DNA of 64,000 nt, taken from assembly GCF_001653235.2 (NCBI RefSeq), contig NC_035795.1, positions 2,418,001 through 2,482,000 of the forward strand. The letters run 5' to 3'. The DNA comes from Pochonia chlamydosporia 170. Its lineage: Eukaryota; Ascomycota; Sordariomycetes; Hypocreales; Clavicipitaceae. The first letter of the stretch is position 1. Every line of letters starts with the position of its first letter. A program made the translations under genes and the position numbers. The notes beneath the pieces are model-generated. The model saw only the letters and a program-made list of their open reading frames with translations, was not told where the DNA came from and made no database searches. Positions 43,295 through 54,864 of this stretch are shown one piece after another.

Positions 43295-45860
43295 ATGTCG
43301 ACGATCCAACAGCTCAAGAACTTTATCCGCCATGGTATGTCGTTGTCGCATATGTAAACCCCTCGTTTCTCGTCACCATTCATCACCATCCCCGTTTACC
43401 CACCCCTGGCATTTGCCAGCCAGCCCATGACGGCATACCCCTTTGATTGTTTATCTTGTGCAATGGCCACCGTTGTGTGCGCCACTTGTTGCAGTCGAAT
43501 GATTTTTGTTGACGCTCCCTGAAATAAATTTGTAATTTCAATACACTCAGTACTAACTCCAATTCTTTTTGTCATAAGGCAAACAAGCTCGCAGTGTCAA
43601 CCTCGACGACGAGCCTTTGAAGAAGAATGATGTACCGCCTCCTCCTCCGATTAATCAAGACAGGAAGATGAACATCTCCGACCCCGCTCTGAACCAGCAT
43701 CATGCTCCCAAGGAGCCAATGGAGGCATATTCGGAAGCTCCTGGAGATGCTCAGAACCGGGCTGCCCAAGCACACAACGCTGCTGCCCATCAAGCTGAGC
43801 CCGCCCAAAACGTAAATGCCCAGGCGAGGGGTACCTCTAAGAAGCGTGTCGATGATGCCAGTCTGGCGAAGCTCGTTGCCGAGGAGAACGCGAGCAGGGC
43901 CAAATTTCCTCGATATCCTGGCCTAGAACGATGGGAATTGATCGAAAAGATGGGCGACGGTGCGTTTAGTAACGTATATCGCGCCCGTGACTTGCAAGGC
44001 GATGCTGGTGAAGTTGCCATCAAGGTCGTTCGCAAATATGAAATGAATAGCATGCAAGTAAGTGTTATTGCTTTTGACGAGCGTATACACGTCGCTCTTT
44101 TGTCCCATTCCTTTTCTGATATGTATTTTACCGCTTCTTGTTGCGTGCCGTTCGTTTTGTCTGCGTTTGAATTTGTTTTTCTCCTTCAATCTTCATTTAC
44201 ACTGCTTTCCATTGCACGAGTCACTCTACAAAGTTTTGCGACCGGTTACCAACATTTGGGGGATTGTTCCCCGAATAGGGAGATAGGCATTTACATCCGG
44301 AATTCAAAAAGGCTCCGAAAGCAGCAGAGGTGCGAATACCATTCTCTTTTGTCAAAATGCTGTTTGTCGATTTCACATGCCGCATTGCTTTGCTTGTCGC
44401 TACGTATTAGGTTGTCTGTCCATTCAAGACAGATTTCCAGCCAAGGAAATTGGACGGACGCTAACCGCTTCTCTTCAGCGGTCGAACATCCTGAAAGAAG
44501 TCCAAATCATGCGCCAACTGGACCACCCGAATATAATCAAGCTCGTCGACTTTTCCGAATCGAAGCAGTATTACTACATCGTCCTCGAACTTGCCCCGGG
44601 TGGAGAGTTGTTTCACCAGATTGTCCGCCTCACATACTTTAGCGAGGAACTGTCCCGCCACGTAATTATTCGTGTAGCCCGAGCGTTGGAATACCTACAC
44701 GAAGAGAAGGGTGTTGTCCATCGGTATGCCAAGTCTTCTATGGAAGGTTTCACTCATATTTGAAACGCTTTGACTAATCTTGTAACAGTGATATCAAGCC
44801 CGAAAACATCTTGTTTAACCCGATACCGTTTATTCCCTCCAAAGTCCCGAAACCGAAGCAACCAGGTGATGAGGACAAAGTGGATGAGGGCGAGTTTCTC
44901 CCCGGTAAAGGCGCAGGGGGCATAGGCGAGATCAAGATTGCCGACTTTGGGCTGTCGAAAATCGTTTGGGAGAGTTCGACCATGACGCCCTGTGGCACCG
45001 TTGGTTACACCGCACCTGAAATCGTCAAGGATGAACGATATTCCAAGTCGGTCGACATGTGGGCCCTCGGATGTGTCTTGTATACCCTGCTTTGCGGCTT
45101 CCCTCCATTCTATGACGAAAGCATCGAAGTCTTAACCGAAAAGGTGGCAAAGGGGCAATACACATTCTTGTCGCCCTGGTGGGACGACATTTCCAAGTCA
45201 GCCAAGGATCTCATTTCTCATCTGTTGACTGTCGATCCTGATAAACGGTACACCATTCGAGAGTTCCTTGCCCACCCGTGGATTCAGGGCACCGGGCCGA
45301 CACCCTATGAGGAGAAGAGGAAGTCGGAGGCTGTGCTTCGAGGATTCGACGCCAGCAAGCTGGAGGATGTTGGCAAGCGATACGACTTTAGGTCGCCCGG
45401 TGCCGTCAATTTGCGTGAGGTATTCGATGTCAGTTATGCTGTCCACCGTCAAGAAGAAGAAGGCAAAAGACGTGCCCAGGTCGGGGTTAGAGCCGGTGGC
45501 ATGGGCAAGCCTTTGGGTGGATTGAATGAGGAAGAAGAGGACGGCGATGAAATGCAAGTCGACCAGGTCCAAAACAAAGCACCAAATGCCGGTGGTACCC
45601 GGGCCCTCGAACAGAGCATGCGCAATACCAATATCCGAGACCAAGAGGCTCATACTCGGGGACGAGAACGTGAACGAGCCCCTGCTGCTGCTGCTGCTGC
45701 TGCTGAAAAAGGATATGGTCAGCATTCAGCAGCCGTTACAGCAGCGGCGAGACAACAAGTTCGAGACAGGAACCGTCAAAAAGGCGCGTTTGAACTAAAT
45801 CTGGAAAATGCTACATTGCTTGGCAAGCGTGGAAAAAAGATCCCCGCCATGGGTGCATGA
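43295..45860 (+). CDS. rck2: Rck2/Srk1-like Ser/Thr kinase (MAPK-activated)
   Basis: Exons 43295-43334, 43579-44057, 44479-44723 and 44789-45860 join to 611 residues (introns 244, 421 and 65 nt, long for this window). The N-terminus MSTIQQLKNFIRHGKQA is that of fungal Rck2/Srk1 kinases. Kinase domain: MGDGAFSNVYRA, VAIKVVRKYE, HRDIKPENILF, ADFGLSK, CGTVGYTAPE. Between the catalytic loop and DFG is the family's Pro/Lys/acidic insert (about 40 residues). The C-terminal region is charged with a short poly-Ala run and ends in a basic stretch (GKRGKKIPAMGA). In yeasts these kinases act below the Hog1/Sty1 stress MAP kinase and slow translation; the same role here is inference. Confidence 0.9.
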
Positions 45861-46514
45861 ACAGACGGTGCTGTCGAAATATGAACAAGAAATAGACAAA
45901 CTGTCCTGGCCAAGACCTAGACGCCTTTGTTTTTTTTTTTTTTTTATATATCCCGCGACGTGGATTCAGCAGAAAGAATTCTCATCTAGCAGGACATAAT
46001 GTTCCGGACACAGCAGAAGAACCGCAACGGAGGGCGTTTCCTGGTACATGCGTCACATTTTGTCATTGGCTCTCTTTATTTTCTTCCCCATCTACCGAGA
46101 TTCTCATATTTTAGTCCCTTAGCGGTGGTAGGGTAAATGGACCATTATTAGCCTTTATTTGGAGGCGTTGGAAACATTGAAACCGGGTTGTTTTGTGCCA
46201 TTTTTTGCGTGTCAACGAATCTCGAGCTGGAGGACTCGAGTACATAGGAGAGCTGATGCCGCGGTGCTTGAAGCATTTGTCGGGTGCAGGTGCTGTGAGA
46301 TGGGTTACATTATAGGGAGTTCTGGCAATATGTACATTTTTGTTGAGTATTTCAATAAACGATATGCAAGTGTCTAGGCGGTGTCTTATTTGGCATGTTT
46401 TGTGATTCCTGTACATTTGATATTTTTCAGCCACTATCCCCATTGCATGCTTCTTTGTCGAATTCGATATCGTGTATACGTCAATGGAACATCCATCCAA
46501 AGCTACCAAACATA
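45861..46514. other. convergent 3' flank
   Basis: This AT-rich stretch between the Rck2-like kinase (+) and the disrupted gene (-) includes a run of 17 or so T at about 45929-45945 soon after the kinase stop. No gene is seen. Confidence 0.45.
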
Positions 46515-47904
46515 TCAACCAAAGTTGGCCAATCGCCCCAGCTTCCTCCTCAAACTACCACTCCTCTTCTCAGCATCAAAATCAATATCATCAGCCTCAC
46601 ACACCCCCGCCGTAACCAAAGCCCCCTTCATAGCAGGCCATCTTGCCAAACAAGAATCCAAAAATTCCCTCCCGCAGAGACACTCCAGCCCATCCTCCGG
46701 CGACACCACACGCCCATCTTCCCCCATTTTCTCCAAAACCCAGCCCAGATCCCTCAAACAAATAACCTCTCTGAAACCCAGCCCCCTACGCACATTCACC
46801 AAAAACGTCCTGGCCAAATCATCCGCCAAACAAGGCAGACTCAACACATTTCCCCCACCAACACCCGTCACAAGCCGTCGCTTTAGCTGTTCCCCTCTGA
46901 AATGGGGATGATTCGCACGCAGCGTAATGTGCCGTCAGATAGAGGGATACCTATATCGTTCGGGATGGGTGAGAGGGATAGACCCTGTGATATTGCCCAG
47001 CATTTGAGAATCTCAACGGACGGCTCGACGACGAGGAGGCTGCGGAAGGGGGGGTGCGTGAGCCGTGCTGCCGTGGTAGAGGAGGGCTGAGGGGCCACAT
47101 ACTGCGTGGGGGATGTGTGGAAAGTATTTTCCTATGACGGAGATGAGTTCTTGGATTTGGGTGGGGGAGAGGGGTGATTGGAGGGGGGGGGTGGTGTTTG
47201 TGGGATTGATTTTGCGGTTGTGTTGGGGGGCGAATGGTTTTGATGTCTGTATGGGGATGTTGGGAGGGACGGGAGGGTGATAACGTGTAGTTTGTGTGGA
47301 ATGGTGGGTTTTTCTGGATAGCGATTTCGCCATTGCTATGTGCGAATATCGAGTTTCGTGGTGGATGGAGTGTGTGAGCGTTGCTTCTTTCGTCTAGCCG
47401 TGATGATAACTGATGGAAGAGTTGTTGTGATGCTGTGTTGGGGTTGATCAAGACTGAAGCTGGCCGCGGTTTTTGAGCGGTATAAGTAGTTTCTTTGACT
47501 GCCGAACCCGTTTTTGGTAGAGTGTGAGTCGTCAGGCTCTGTTGAGAGACGATAAAAGAGGTATCAGCCGGAACTTGTGAAGCTATCAATGGGATACGGG
47601 ATTGATCCAGGACAGTGGGCCGTGGTTTTGTGGAAGGAATCGTCGTTGGATTGTTAGTATGAAGCGATTTCGACGAGACGGTCGCCTCAGAATGAAACGA
47701 ATCAAGCAAGGATACTGTATTGACAGACCACGCGTCCGCATCCTCGACCAAGTCCAACCTTATTCTCACATCAGAATCATAACTCATCAGCTTGGGAACA
47801 GTCTTCCGAACACAAGATGTGGCAAGATTCGTAGGGAGAAGGACAGGTCTTTGTCTAGCCACCCTGAGTCTGGAGAACATGCCCGTAAAGCGATTTAGGG
47901 CCAT
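46515..47904 (-). pseudogene. frame-disrupted hypothetical gene (pseudogene or assembly indels)
   Basis: Coding-like sequence on the minus strand switches frame. From the ATG at 47904 one frame is open through a Ser/Thr/Pro-rich region to about 47190. A second frame carries a folded-looking start (ELISVIGKYFPHIPHAVCG, SALLYHG). A third, about 140-bp stretch continues it (SVEILKCWAISQGL, DGTLRCVRII). The last frame, equal to the second, carries LSLPCLADDLARTF to a TGA at 46515. The pieces read as one protein. The switches fall at or near C runs on the coding strand: C9 (47183-47191), C7 (47048-47054) and C4 (46904-46907), the last two compensating. I found no intron that repairs them. Either the gene is decaying or the assembly has homopolymer errors. 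Family unknown. Confidence 0.5.
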
Positions 47905-48338
47905 GTTGGCGTGCGCGATTGATGGCGGAATGTTGGGATGAAAGTTGTTTCCTCTTGTTGCCTCGTCGGTGTGTCATGTTCAGATTTGTATGTTGACCGG
48001 GGGGGGGGGGGGTTAGAGGCCTAGGATATTTGAACTTACATCGATCATTGGTTTGTGAAGGACTGTGAATGTGTCAAAGTGCATTCGGAAGGGTAGTTCA
48101 CTGAGAAATAGACATTCACGGGTGAGCTCACTCATCCAGGGATAGCCACTCCATCAATCCCAAGTGGTCTTGCAATCTGAAATCGACATGTGTGTTCTGC
48201 CGGTAACTCGCGTTGATTTTGGTTGAATTGCGGGCCTCTAAATCGTCTTATCCCATTCGACTCCAACGCCTAGTATTTAATCTTACAATGTACGGTCCCC
48301 GAAGGGAGAGATATGTAATTCCCTCCAACCAAACCGCT
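47905..48338. other. intergenic with a G14 homopolymer
   Basis: This 434-bp spacer has an unbroken run of 14 G at 47999-48012, about 95 bp upstream of the disrupted gene's start. Nothing else is recognised. Confidence 0.5.
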
Positions 48339-49492
48339 TTATAACTCCTCCTCCGTGTCCATACGCTCTCCATTGGCCTGTCCAGACTGCCCTTCCTTCC
48401 TGGGCATCGTGGCTTCCTTATCAATCATCTGTCTAGAAACAGCAACGATGTTGTCTTCAATCAATTCCTGTCCAACGTCCTCCAAGTGCTTCTTGGGGTC
48501 CAGTTTGCCGACATAGCGCGTTTTTAGCTGCTCCTTAGTCAACTCTGTCTCCTCCTTGACTCGCTTCTCGTAGCCGTCTGCCAAGCTGACCAGGCGCTGC
48601 AGTCGCTCCTTGTTCTTGTCGCCTTCTGAGTGGAAGTCGTTCATTTCCAATGCCTCGGTCCACACATGTTTGTGGAGGTTCATCAGCATGTTTTCTTCGA
48701 GAGCAGTTTTACGGTAGTTGATGCCAATTGAGTAGTAGTGTCGGTTCAGACCGTGAATGAGAGCCTGGATCGAAGGCTTGTTCAGGTGACCCAAGTTGCT
48801 GGTGCTTTGACGGGGCTCCTGACCCATCATCAAAAGCTGTGGGTTAATCAAGCGGAAAGCGTCGATGACGACCTTGCCCTTGACTGACTGGATTGGATCG
48901 ACGACGACAGCGACGGCTCGTGGGTTCAGCTGCTCAAACGATTGTTGGGTGTTGATATCGACGGACGACAACCAGCAGCCAAAGCCAGGATGTGAGTGGT
49001 ACCAGCCAACGACTGATTCAGGTCTGTTCATCCCTTCCGTCAGCATCAATTCTGAGATTGAAACGGTGAGGTGCATGCATCGTCGAAGCCTTACCTTCCT
49101 GTTTGTCTCAACATGTCCATCATCTTAGTCTGAAAAACCGGATCGACAGCTTCGACGCTGACTCCCGTGCCGCTCTGAGGCATAGCAAAGACGTCCATGA
49201 CTTTGACTGTGAAATCGTCCACAAACTCTCCCAGCATGAGACCCATGACTTCCATGGGCACACCAGCGCGACCATGTCGCAACATCTTCAGCAAAGCCAA
49301 CGACGAAATGTAAACCGTCTCAGAGTTATCTATGAGGTTCGTGTTGTCCTACAACCGCGTAGAGGTGCCCACATTAGCGTTCTGCGATGGCAGCCAGAGC
49401 TGAAGAAGCTTCAGAGCTACACTTACCGTGCCATGGGCAGCTCCTCCAAGGCCTCCCATGCCACCACCAAGTAGATTCCTAAATCGCTCCAT
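48339..49492 (-). CDS. rpn11: 26S proteasome lid deubiquitinase Rpn11 (JAMM metalloprotease)
   Basis: Exons 49492-49427, 49348-49095 and 49023-48339 (introns 78 and 71 nt) give 334 residues, the usual length. The JAMM/MPN+ motif is complete: the catalytic Glu in MEVMGLMLG and the zinc-binding set in [16 protein letters not shown], split from the upstream part by intron 2. The N-terminus has the Gly-rich [14 protein letters not shown] typical of Rpn11. It removes ubiquitin chains from substrates as they enter the proteasome. It is head-to-head with the histone deacetylase gene, with 559 bp between ATGs. Confidence 0.97.
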
Positions 49493-50051
49493 TTCGAAGA
49501 ATTAAACTCTTGTTGTAGAAGAAGGCGTGAGAAAAGGACCACTGTCAAGAAATCAGATTCTGATGTTCTCGACTCAAGTGGTTTGTGCTGGGGTTTTGGT
49601 TGCGCTGGAGCTTGTCTCGCGTTGACGCCAGCATCGGCAGCCTGCTTGGAGTGACAAGCTGAGTAATGAAATCACGTGAGCCCGCCGCAGGAGTTCCCGT
49701 TTGTTCACGCGCCACACGAGATCTTGCATCTCCTTTGTTTCGCCAATGGCGAAGCTGTGGCTTGCTGGCTCGTCTTTCACAGCCAAACGTTTGGCCCAGC
49801 CGTGGCCCAGGCTCAACTTTAATCCGCGCCTCGCCGCGAGCACCAGTCGGCGTGAGCCCAGTCGCGATCTTCCCTGAGGCGCATCCTTTAAGAATTGCAA
49901 CTTCTCTCACCTTGCGGCTTTGTGCAACAATGCAGCTTGCCCTTTAGACGCCACTGCCCGTCTCCACGCTCTTATACTTTAAGCATCTTTCTCTGTCCTT
50001 AGGGTCGCTTCTTCTACTCCTCAGACTCTGCAATCCCAGTCCTCCGCTGCG
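49493..50051. promoter_or_regulatory. bidirectional promoter rpn11 / rpd3
   Basis: A 559-bp spacer between two divergent conserved genes. It contains the 15-bp palindrome TTCGCCAATGGCGAA at 49739-49753, with a CCAAT box at its centre. Confidence 0.55.
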
Positions 50052-52231
50052 ATGGGCGACTCTAACTTGGCCCAGGCCCAGGCCCAGCTGGGCTCTGTTG
50101 CCCTCAACGGCTCGTCGCCAAAGAAGGTAGCCTATTTTTATGACTCCGATATTGGTAACTATGCCTATGTTACTGGTCATCCTATGAAACCTCATCGAAT
50201 TCGTCTTGCGCATAGCTTGATCATGCAGTACAACTTGTACCAGAAGATGGAAATTTACGTGAGTCCTCTCGACTTCAGGTCACCCATTCAAATAGCACAG
50301 TTACTAATTTGGGTCCAGCGTGCCAAACCAGCGACTAGGGGCGAAATGACACAATTCCATACCGATGACTATATTGACTTCTTGCAAAAAGTCACACCAG
50401 ACAACATGGACAGCTACATGCGCGAGCAGGGCAAATACAATGTCGGTGACGACTGTCCTGTCTTTGATGGCTTGTTCGAGTTTTGTGGGATCAGTGCTGG
50501 TGGAAGCATGGAAGGCGCTGCTCGCCTCAATAGACAAAAATGTGACATTGCTGTCAACTGGGCTGGTGGTTTACATCACGCTAAGAAGTGCGAAGCAAGT
50601 GGCTTCTGCTACGTCAATGGTAAGTTTCTTAGACCTTAACTCACTGCGATGGGACAGCATCTCATGATTTGCAGACATCGTTCTCGGCATTCTCGAACTC
50701 CTCCGATTTATGAAGCGCGTCCTGTACATCGACATCGACGTCCACCATGGCGATGGTGTTGAGGAAGCCTTTTATACGACCGATCGTGTCATGACGGTAT
50801 CCTTCCACAAGTACGGTGAATACTTTCCAGGCACGGGTGAACTCCGAGACATTGGTATTGGGCAGGGCAAGAACTATTCCGTCAACTTCCCACTCCGTGA
50901 CGGCATTACCGATCAGACCTACAAATCAATCTTCGAGCCTGTCATTGAGAGCGTCATGAAGTACTACCAGCCAGAGGCCGTCGTTCTCCAGTGTGGCGGT
51001 GACAGTTTGTCCGGCGATCGCCTGGGCTGCTTCAACCTGAGCATGGACGGCCACGCTAACTGCGTGAACTACGTCAAGAGCTTCGGGCTGCCGACCTTGG
51101 TCCTAGGCGGCGGCGGCTACACAATGAGAAACGTTGCTCGTACTTGGGCATATGAAACTGGTGTTCTGGTTGGTCAAGAAATGGATCGCACACTACCATA
51201 CAATGAATACTACGAAGTGAGTTCCAGGTTTCGCCCCCACAATAAGACGTCGGTACCATGGCTAACCACCTGAAATAAAGTACTACGCTCCGGATTTCGA
51301 ACTCAATGTGCGATCCTCCAACATGGAAAATTCAAACAGTCGTGAATATCTAGATAAGATCACGGCAGCCGTCATTGACAATCTCCGTCAGACCGGCCCT
51401 GCCCCCTCAGTTCAGATGCAAGATGTGCCTCGCAAGCCATTTGGTGGCATGACCGACGAGGAAGAAGCTGAGCTAGACGACTTGGACGAGGACGAAAACA
51501 AAGATGTTCGCATGACGGAGCATCGCTGGGATAAGCATGTTGAAAATGGAGCCGAATTCGAGGCAAGCGACGACGACGAAATGGCTGCTGCAAATGGTGC
51601 AACTCGAAGCAATGGGAACAAGCGGACTTTCACTGACTTCAAAGACACCGACCCTGCAGAGAAGCGTGGCAGCAAGTCGCCCAAGGAGAAAGAGGACGAC
51701 GGCAGCAAGGAAAACGCCGAAGTCGAAGTTGAAGTCGAAGTGGAGGCCGAAGCCCCTGACGGCAACGACGACACCATTGAGGATGTCGGAGCTACCGAAG
51801 AGCAGGACAAGGATGTTGCTGATGAGCAAGAAAAGCCAGAAGAGAAGGAAGACGAAAGCGTAAAGAAACAAAAAGTCGACGCCGATGGCGATGTTGGTAT
51901 GGCCGACTCGTCCGTGGCAGAAGAAGCCCCAATCAAGAAGGAGGAGGGCGAACCTGAACCTGCCCCCGAGACGCAAAAGGCGCCCGAGCAGCCAACAGAA
52001 GACAAGTCAGGTGAAGAGAAGTCTGAGAAGCCTGCCGAGACCGAGACGAAAGAGTCCACCGATACCAAGGCTGACGAAGAGCCTCCGGCTGAGAAGGAAA
52101 CCGAAAAGCCAACCGAGAAAGCAGACGAGGCCCAAGCGGCATCAGAAGCAGAGGCTGGGGCAGAAGCCATGGAAGTGGACGAGAAAGACAAGCCTGACAA
52201 CAAGGCTGAGGACGAGGATGCATCCAAGTAA
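50052..52231 (+). CDS. rpdA: class I histone deacetylase Rpd3/RpdA
   Basis: Exons 50052-50258, 50319-50619, 50675-51216 and 51281-52231 (introns 60, 55 and 64 nt) give 666 residues. The catalytic domain fills roughly residues 20-390: [10 protein letters not shown], the charge-relay His pair in [19 protein letters not shown], zinc ligands in [20 protein letters not shown] and [13 protein letters not shown]. From about residue 405 the protein is a long Glu/Lys/Asp-rich tail of more than 250 residues ending EDEDASK, far beyond yeast Rpd3; such extensions are known from RpdA of filamentous fungi. It deacetylates histones in Sin3-type corepressor complexes in the nucleus. Confidence 0.96.
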
Positions 52232-53115
52232 CAACAGAAAGCAATGGTCTTTAAATCAGGGACGTGGGTTACTTTACCGGCCAGCGAGAGATGTATTTTA
52301 TTCGAAACTTTCAGCGAATGTCGCACGATATCGGCTTCTCTAGCCGTGTTTAGACATGATGTATTGTAACTACTCGGGACAGGCTGGCCAGGTGTGGCGT
52401 TTTCGGCGTACAAGGCATAGCGGTGCTACAAAGTCAGTTGGGACTGGAGGTTTGCGTCAAGCAGAGCCGTTTGGTTATTGGCTGCTTTTTGTAACCTGAT
52501 GAACTTTGAATTTAGCCAAGTACAGAATTGATCATTGTTTTAATAAGTATTGTGACTGAAAGTGATTGGAGCTCATTCTTTGGCGACAGTAATGATGTCT
52601 GGTTTGAATGGATGCATGGACAGTGGCCAAGCCAAGCGCCAGTCGAAAGCTCCATTATAAAAATCCCAGCCTCGAATTGATCAATTGCTGTCCCTCCCCC
52701 ACCAAGCCTTATGTATCTCCACCAAGAAAGCCGCCTGACACTTTTTTGCTTTCTTGGTTCGACCAGGATTGGAGCCTATCTGAAGTCAACTGGTGTCTGG
52801 CACTGGGTGCTTTTATGCGGGGACCAAAATTTCAATGTCGGTTCAGTTCACCACGCCACCATCCATCCCGACACCAACCTCAGAATTGAATGAATGTCCG
52901 TAGCTTGACCGCTAGGCACAGGATTTGCTCCTCGTCCATTGTGATCTGGCGTGACTTGGCGAAATAGTTACACATTCACAATTTCTCGGTGATTCCTGCC
53001 ACTGCAGTTGAGCGCTGCCAAAAAGCTCTCTCTTTCCTCGACTCCTACAGATCAGCCTCGCAGGAAGCGACCACCCGACAAGAAACTCTGAGTCACCCAC
53101 CAAACCACCAACAAA
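52232..53115. other. intergenic
   Basis: This is 884 bp of 3' flank of the deacetylase and promoter of the Pol III subunit gene. No gene is supported. Confidence 0.45.
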
Positions 53116-54349
53116 ATGCCCGCCTCAGTGGCACCTGCCGCCGCAGGCGAGAGCGATGCGGAAACCGCGAAGTTCGCCGTCTGGAAAGAAGCTCTTTACG
53201 AGCGGTGCAAAGAAGCAGGTCCTGGGAACGACTTGTTCTCGCAGGAGGACTTGCTGCGGCTCGATGTGATCCCTAACAAGGATTTATTGCTGCTGGCGCG
53301 AGTGGTGCAGTCGCTGAGTGATGATAAGCTCTTCATTACCATGAGAGAGGCCAGCGGACAGGTACTTTGGAAATGGCGAGATGCGCAAGAAGCTCACAAG
53401 TAAGTCTGCGTGGCAGGTCTTCATGAATTGGGAAGAAAGGACTAATTGAATGTCTAGATACAAGCAATGCTCGACCGACGAACAAGTAATGGTCTACTCT
53501 CTGATCGACGACTCGGGCGGCGACGGTATCTGGTCACAGACGCTCCAGAAGCGACTCAACATGCACGACAGCGTGCTCAAGAATGCGCTCAAGCAGCTCC
53601 AGACAAAGGGCCTCATTGCGCCGTTCAAAAATGTCGAACACCCCAATAAGAAGATGTATATCAAGGCGTCCATCAGGCCGAGCGACCGCGCCACCGGTGG
53701 ACCATGGTACACGGATCAGAATCTCGACGAGGCCTTCATCGAGGAGTTGCAGCGCGTCGTGTTTGATTTTGTCAAGCGCTCCAGCGGCTATCTCAGCACT
53801 CATGGAGGCAGCAGAAGCCAGGTGCCCAAGAAGGGGGTTGTCAAGGGTACAGCTGCGGACAAGGGCAAGAAGCGCGACGCAAGTGAGATGAGTAAACCGC
53901 CCGCCAAGGCAGTCAAGACTTCTGCAGGTGCGACGGCCAGACGAGAGGCGGCGCTGCTGCCTCTTCCTGCCGGGTACACGGCGTATCCGACAGTTCGAGA
54001 TATCGCTCGCCTCTTGTCAAGTAGTGGTATTACGAATAACACCATCTTGTCGGAGGAGGATGTCAAGAAGCTCGTGGACGTGTTGGTGTGGGATAACCTC
54101 CTCGAGCCTATCAAGATTGCGGGCAGGATGGGGTATCGTGTCGCCCGAGTTGCAAAGCAGTCGACGGAAAGTTGGGCTGGCAGGGAAGATCCCACGGGCA
54201 GAGATGGCGGTCCAGAGCCGTATATCAGTCCGTATACTGAAGCTCCCTGTGGAAAATGTCCTGTTTTTGAGATCTGCGAGGAGGGAGGACCCGTTGGGCC
54301 CAGTAACTGTGAATACTTCAAGAGGTGGCTTGGTGCGGACTTGATGTAG
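53116..54349 (+). CDS. rpc34: RNA polymerase III subunit C34 (Rpc34/RPC6)
   Basis: Exons 53116-53399 and 53458-54349 (intron 58 nt) give 391 residues. The N-terminal two thirds contain tandem winged-helix domains as in Rpc34 (for example YKQCSTDEQVMVYSLID and GLIAPFKNVEHPNKKMYI). A Lys-rich linker follows at about 230-265. The C-terminus carries four Cys in the pattern CGKC, then a Cys five residues on, then a Cys ten residues later (PCGKCPVFEICEEGG, SNCEYF), matching the iron-sulfur site known from human RPC39. The subunit bridges Pol III to TFIIIB during promoter opening for tRNA and 5S genes. Confidence 0.95.
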
Positions 54350-54864
54350 CTCCGGTCATTGTTGGGCGGCATGGGTAGGCAATGTTGTGAACTGCTTGTA
54401 TGAGTACAGGGGCAAGGTGGTGGTCTCAGTCAGGTTCGGGGATTCTTCATTTGAAAATTCGTGCATGGCTTAGGAGTTTATGGTTGGCTATTAGTGAATT
54501 TCTTGGCCCTTTTATCTGGAATCAACCAAATGTTGGTCGGGCGAGCATGGCATGGCGCATGGGCAAAAAAATGAACAAAAATAGAGCAGAAACGGCTACA
54601 CCGTTAGGCATATCCATGGTTTAAAGAACATGTCTTCATTTAACAGAAGTCCAACACGCAAAGCGCATTACGTCGTAAATTGTTCACAATGATGGTTATC
54701 GAGAACTATGTCGGGAATTTCGTCTTTCAGTGTATTGTAAGGCAGGCAGCAAGCAGAATGAACTGCTCCTAGATCGCAAACCGCCGCTATCAATGTAGTC
54801 CAATATCCGTTTTCAGTCCTATCTCGCCCCCCAAAAAAATATAATGCTAGGCTAATGTCACAAT
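54350..54864. other. convergent 3' flank
   Basis: This 515-bp AT-rich stretch between the Pol III subunit gene (+) and cyclophilin (-) holds nothing recognised. Confidence 0.5.

Noticed and set aside
47250..47330. An intron joining the first two frames of the disrupted gene (GTTATC donor to a CAG near 47286)
   Set aside because: The join lands in the third frame instead of the coding one, so it does not repair the gene.
51412..52413. 333-codon antisense frame over the RpdA tail
   Set aside because: A Ser/Ala-rich product is what the complement of Glu/Lys/Asp codons gives. The + strand is clearly the deacetylase.
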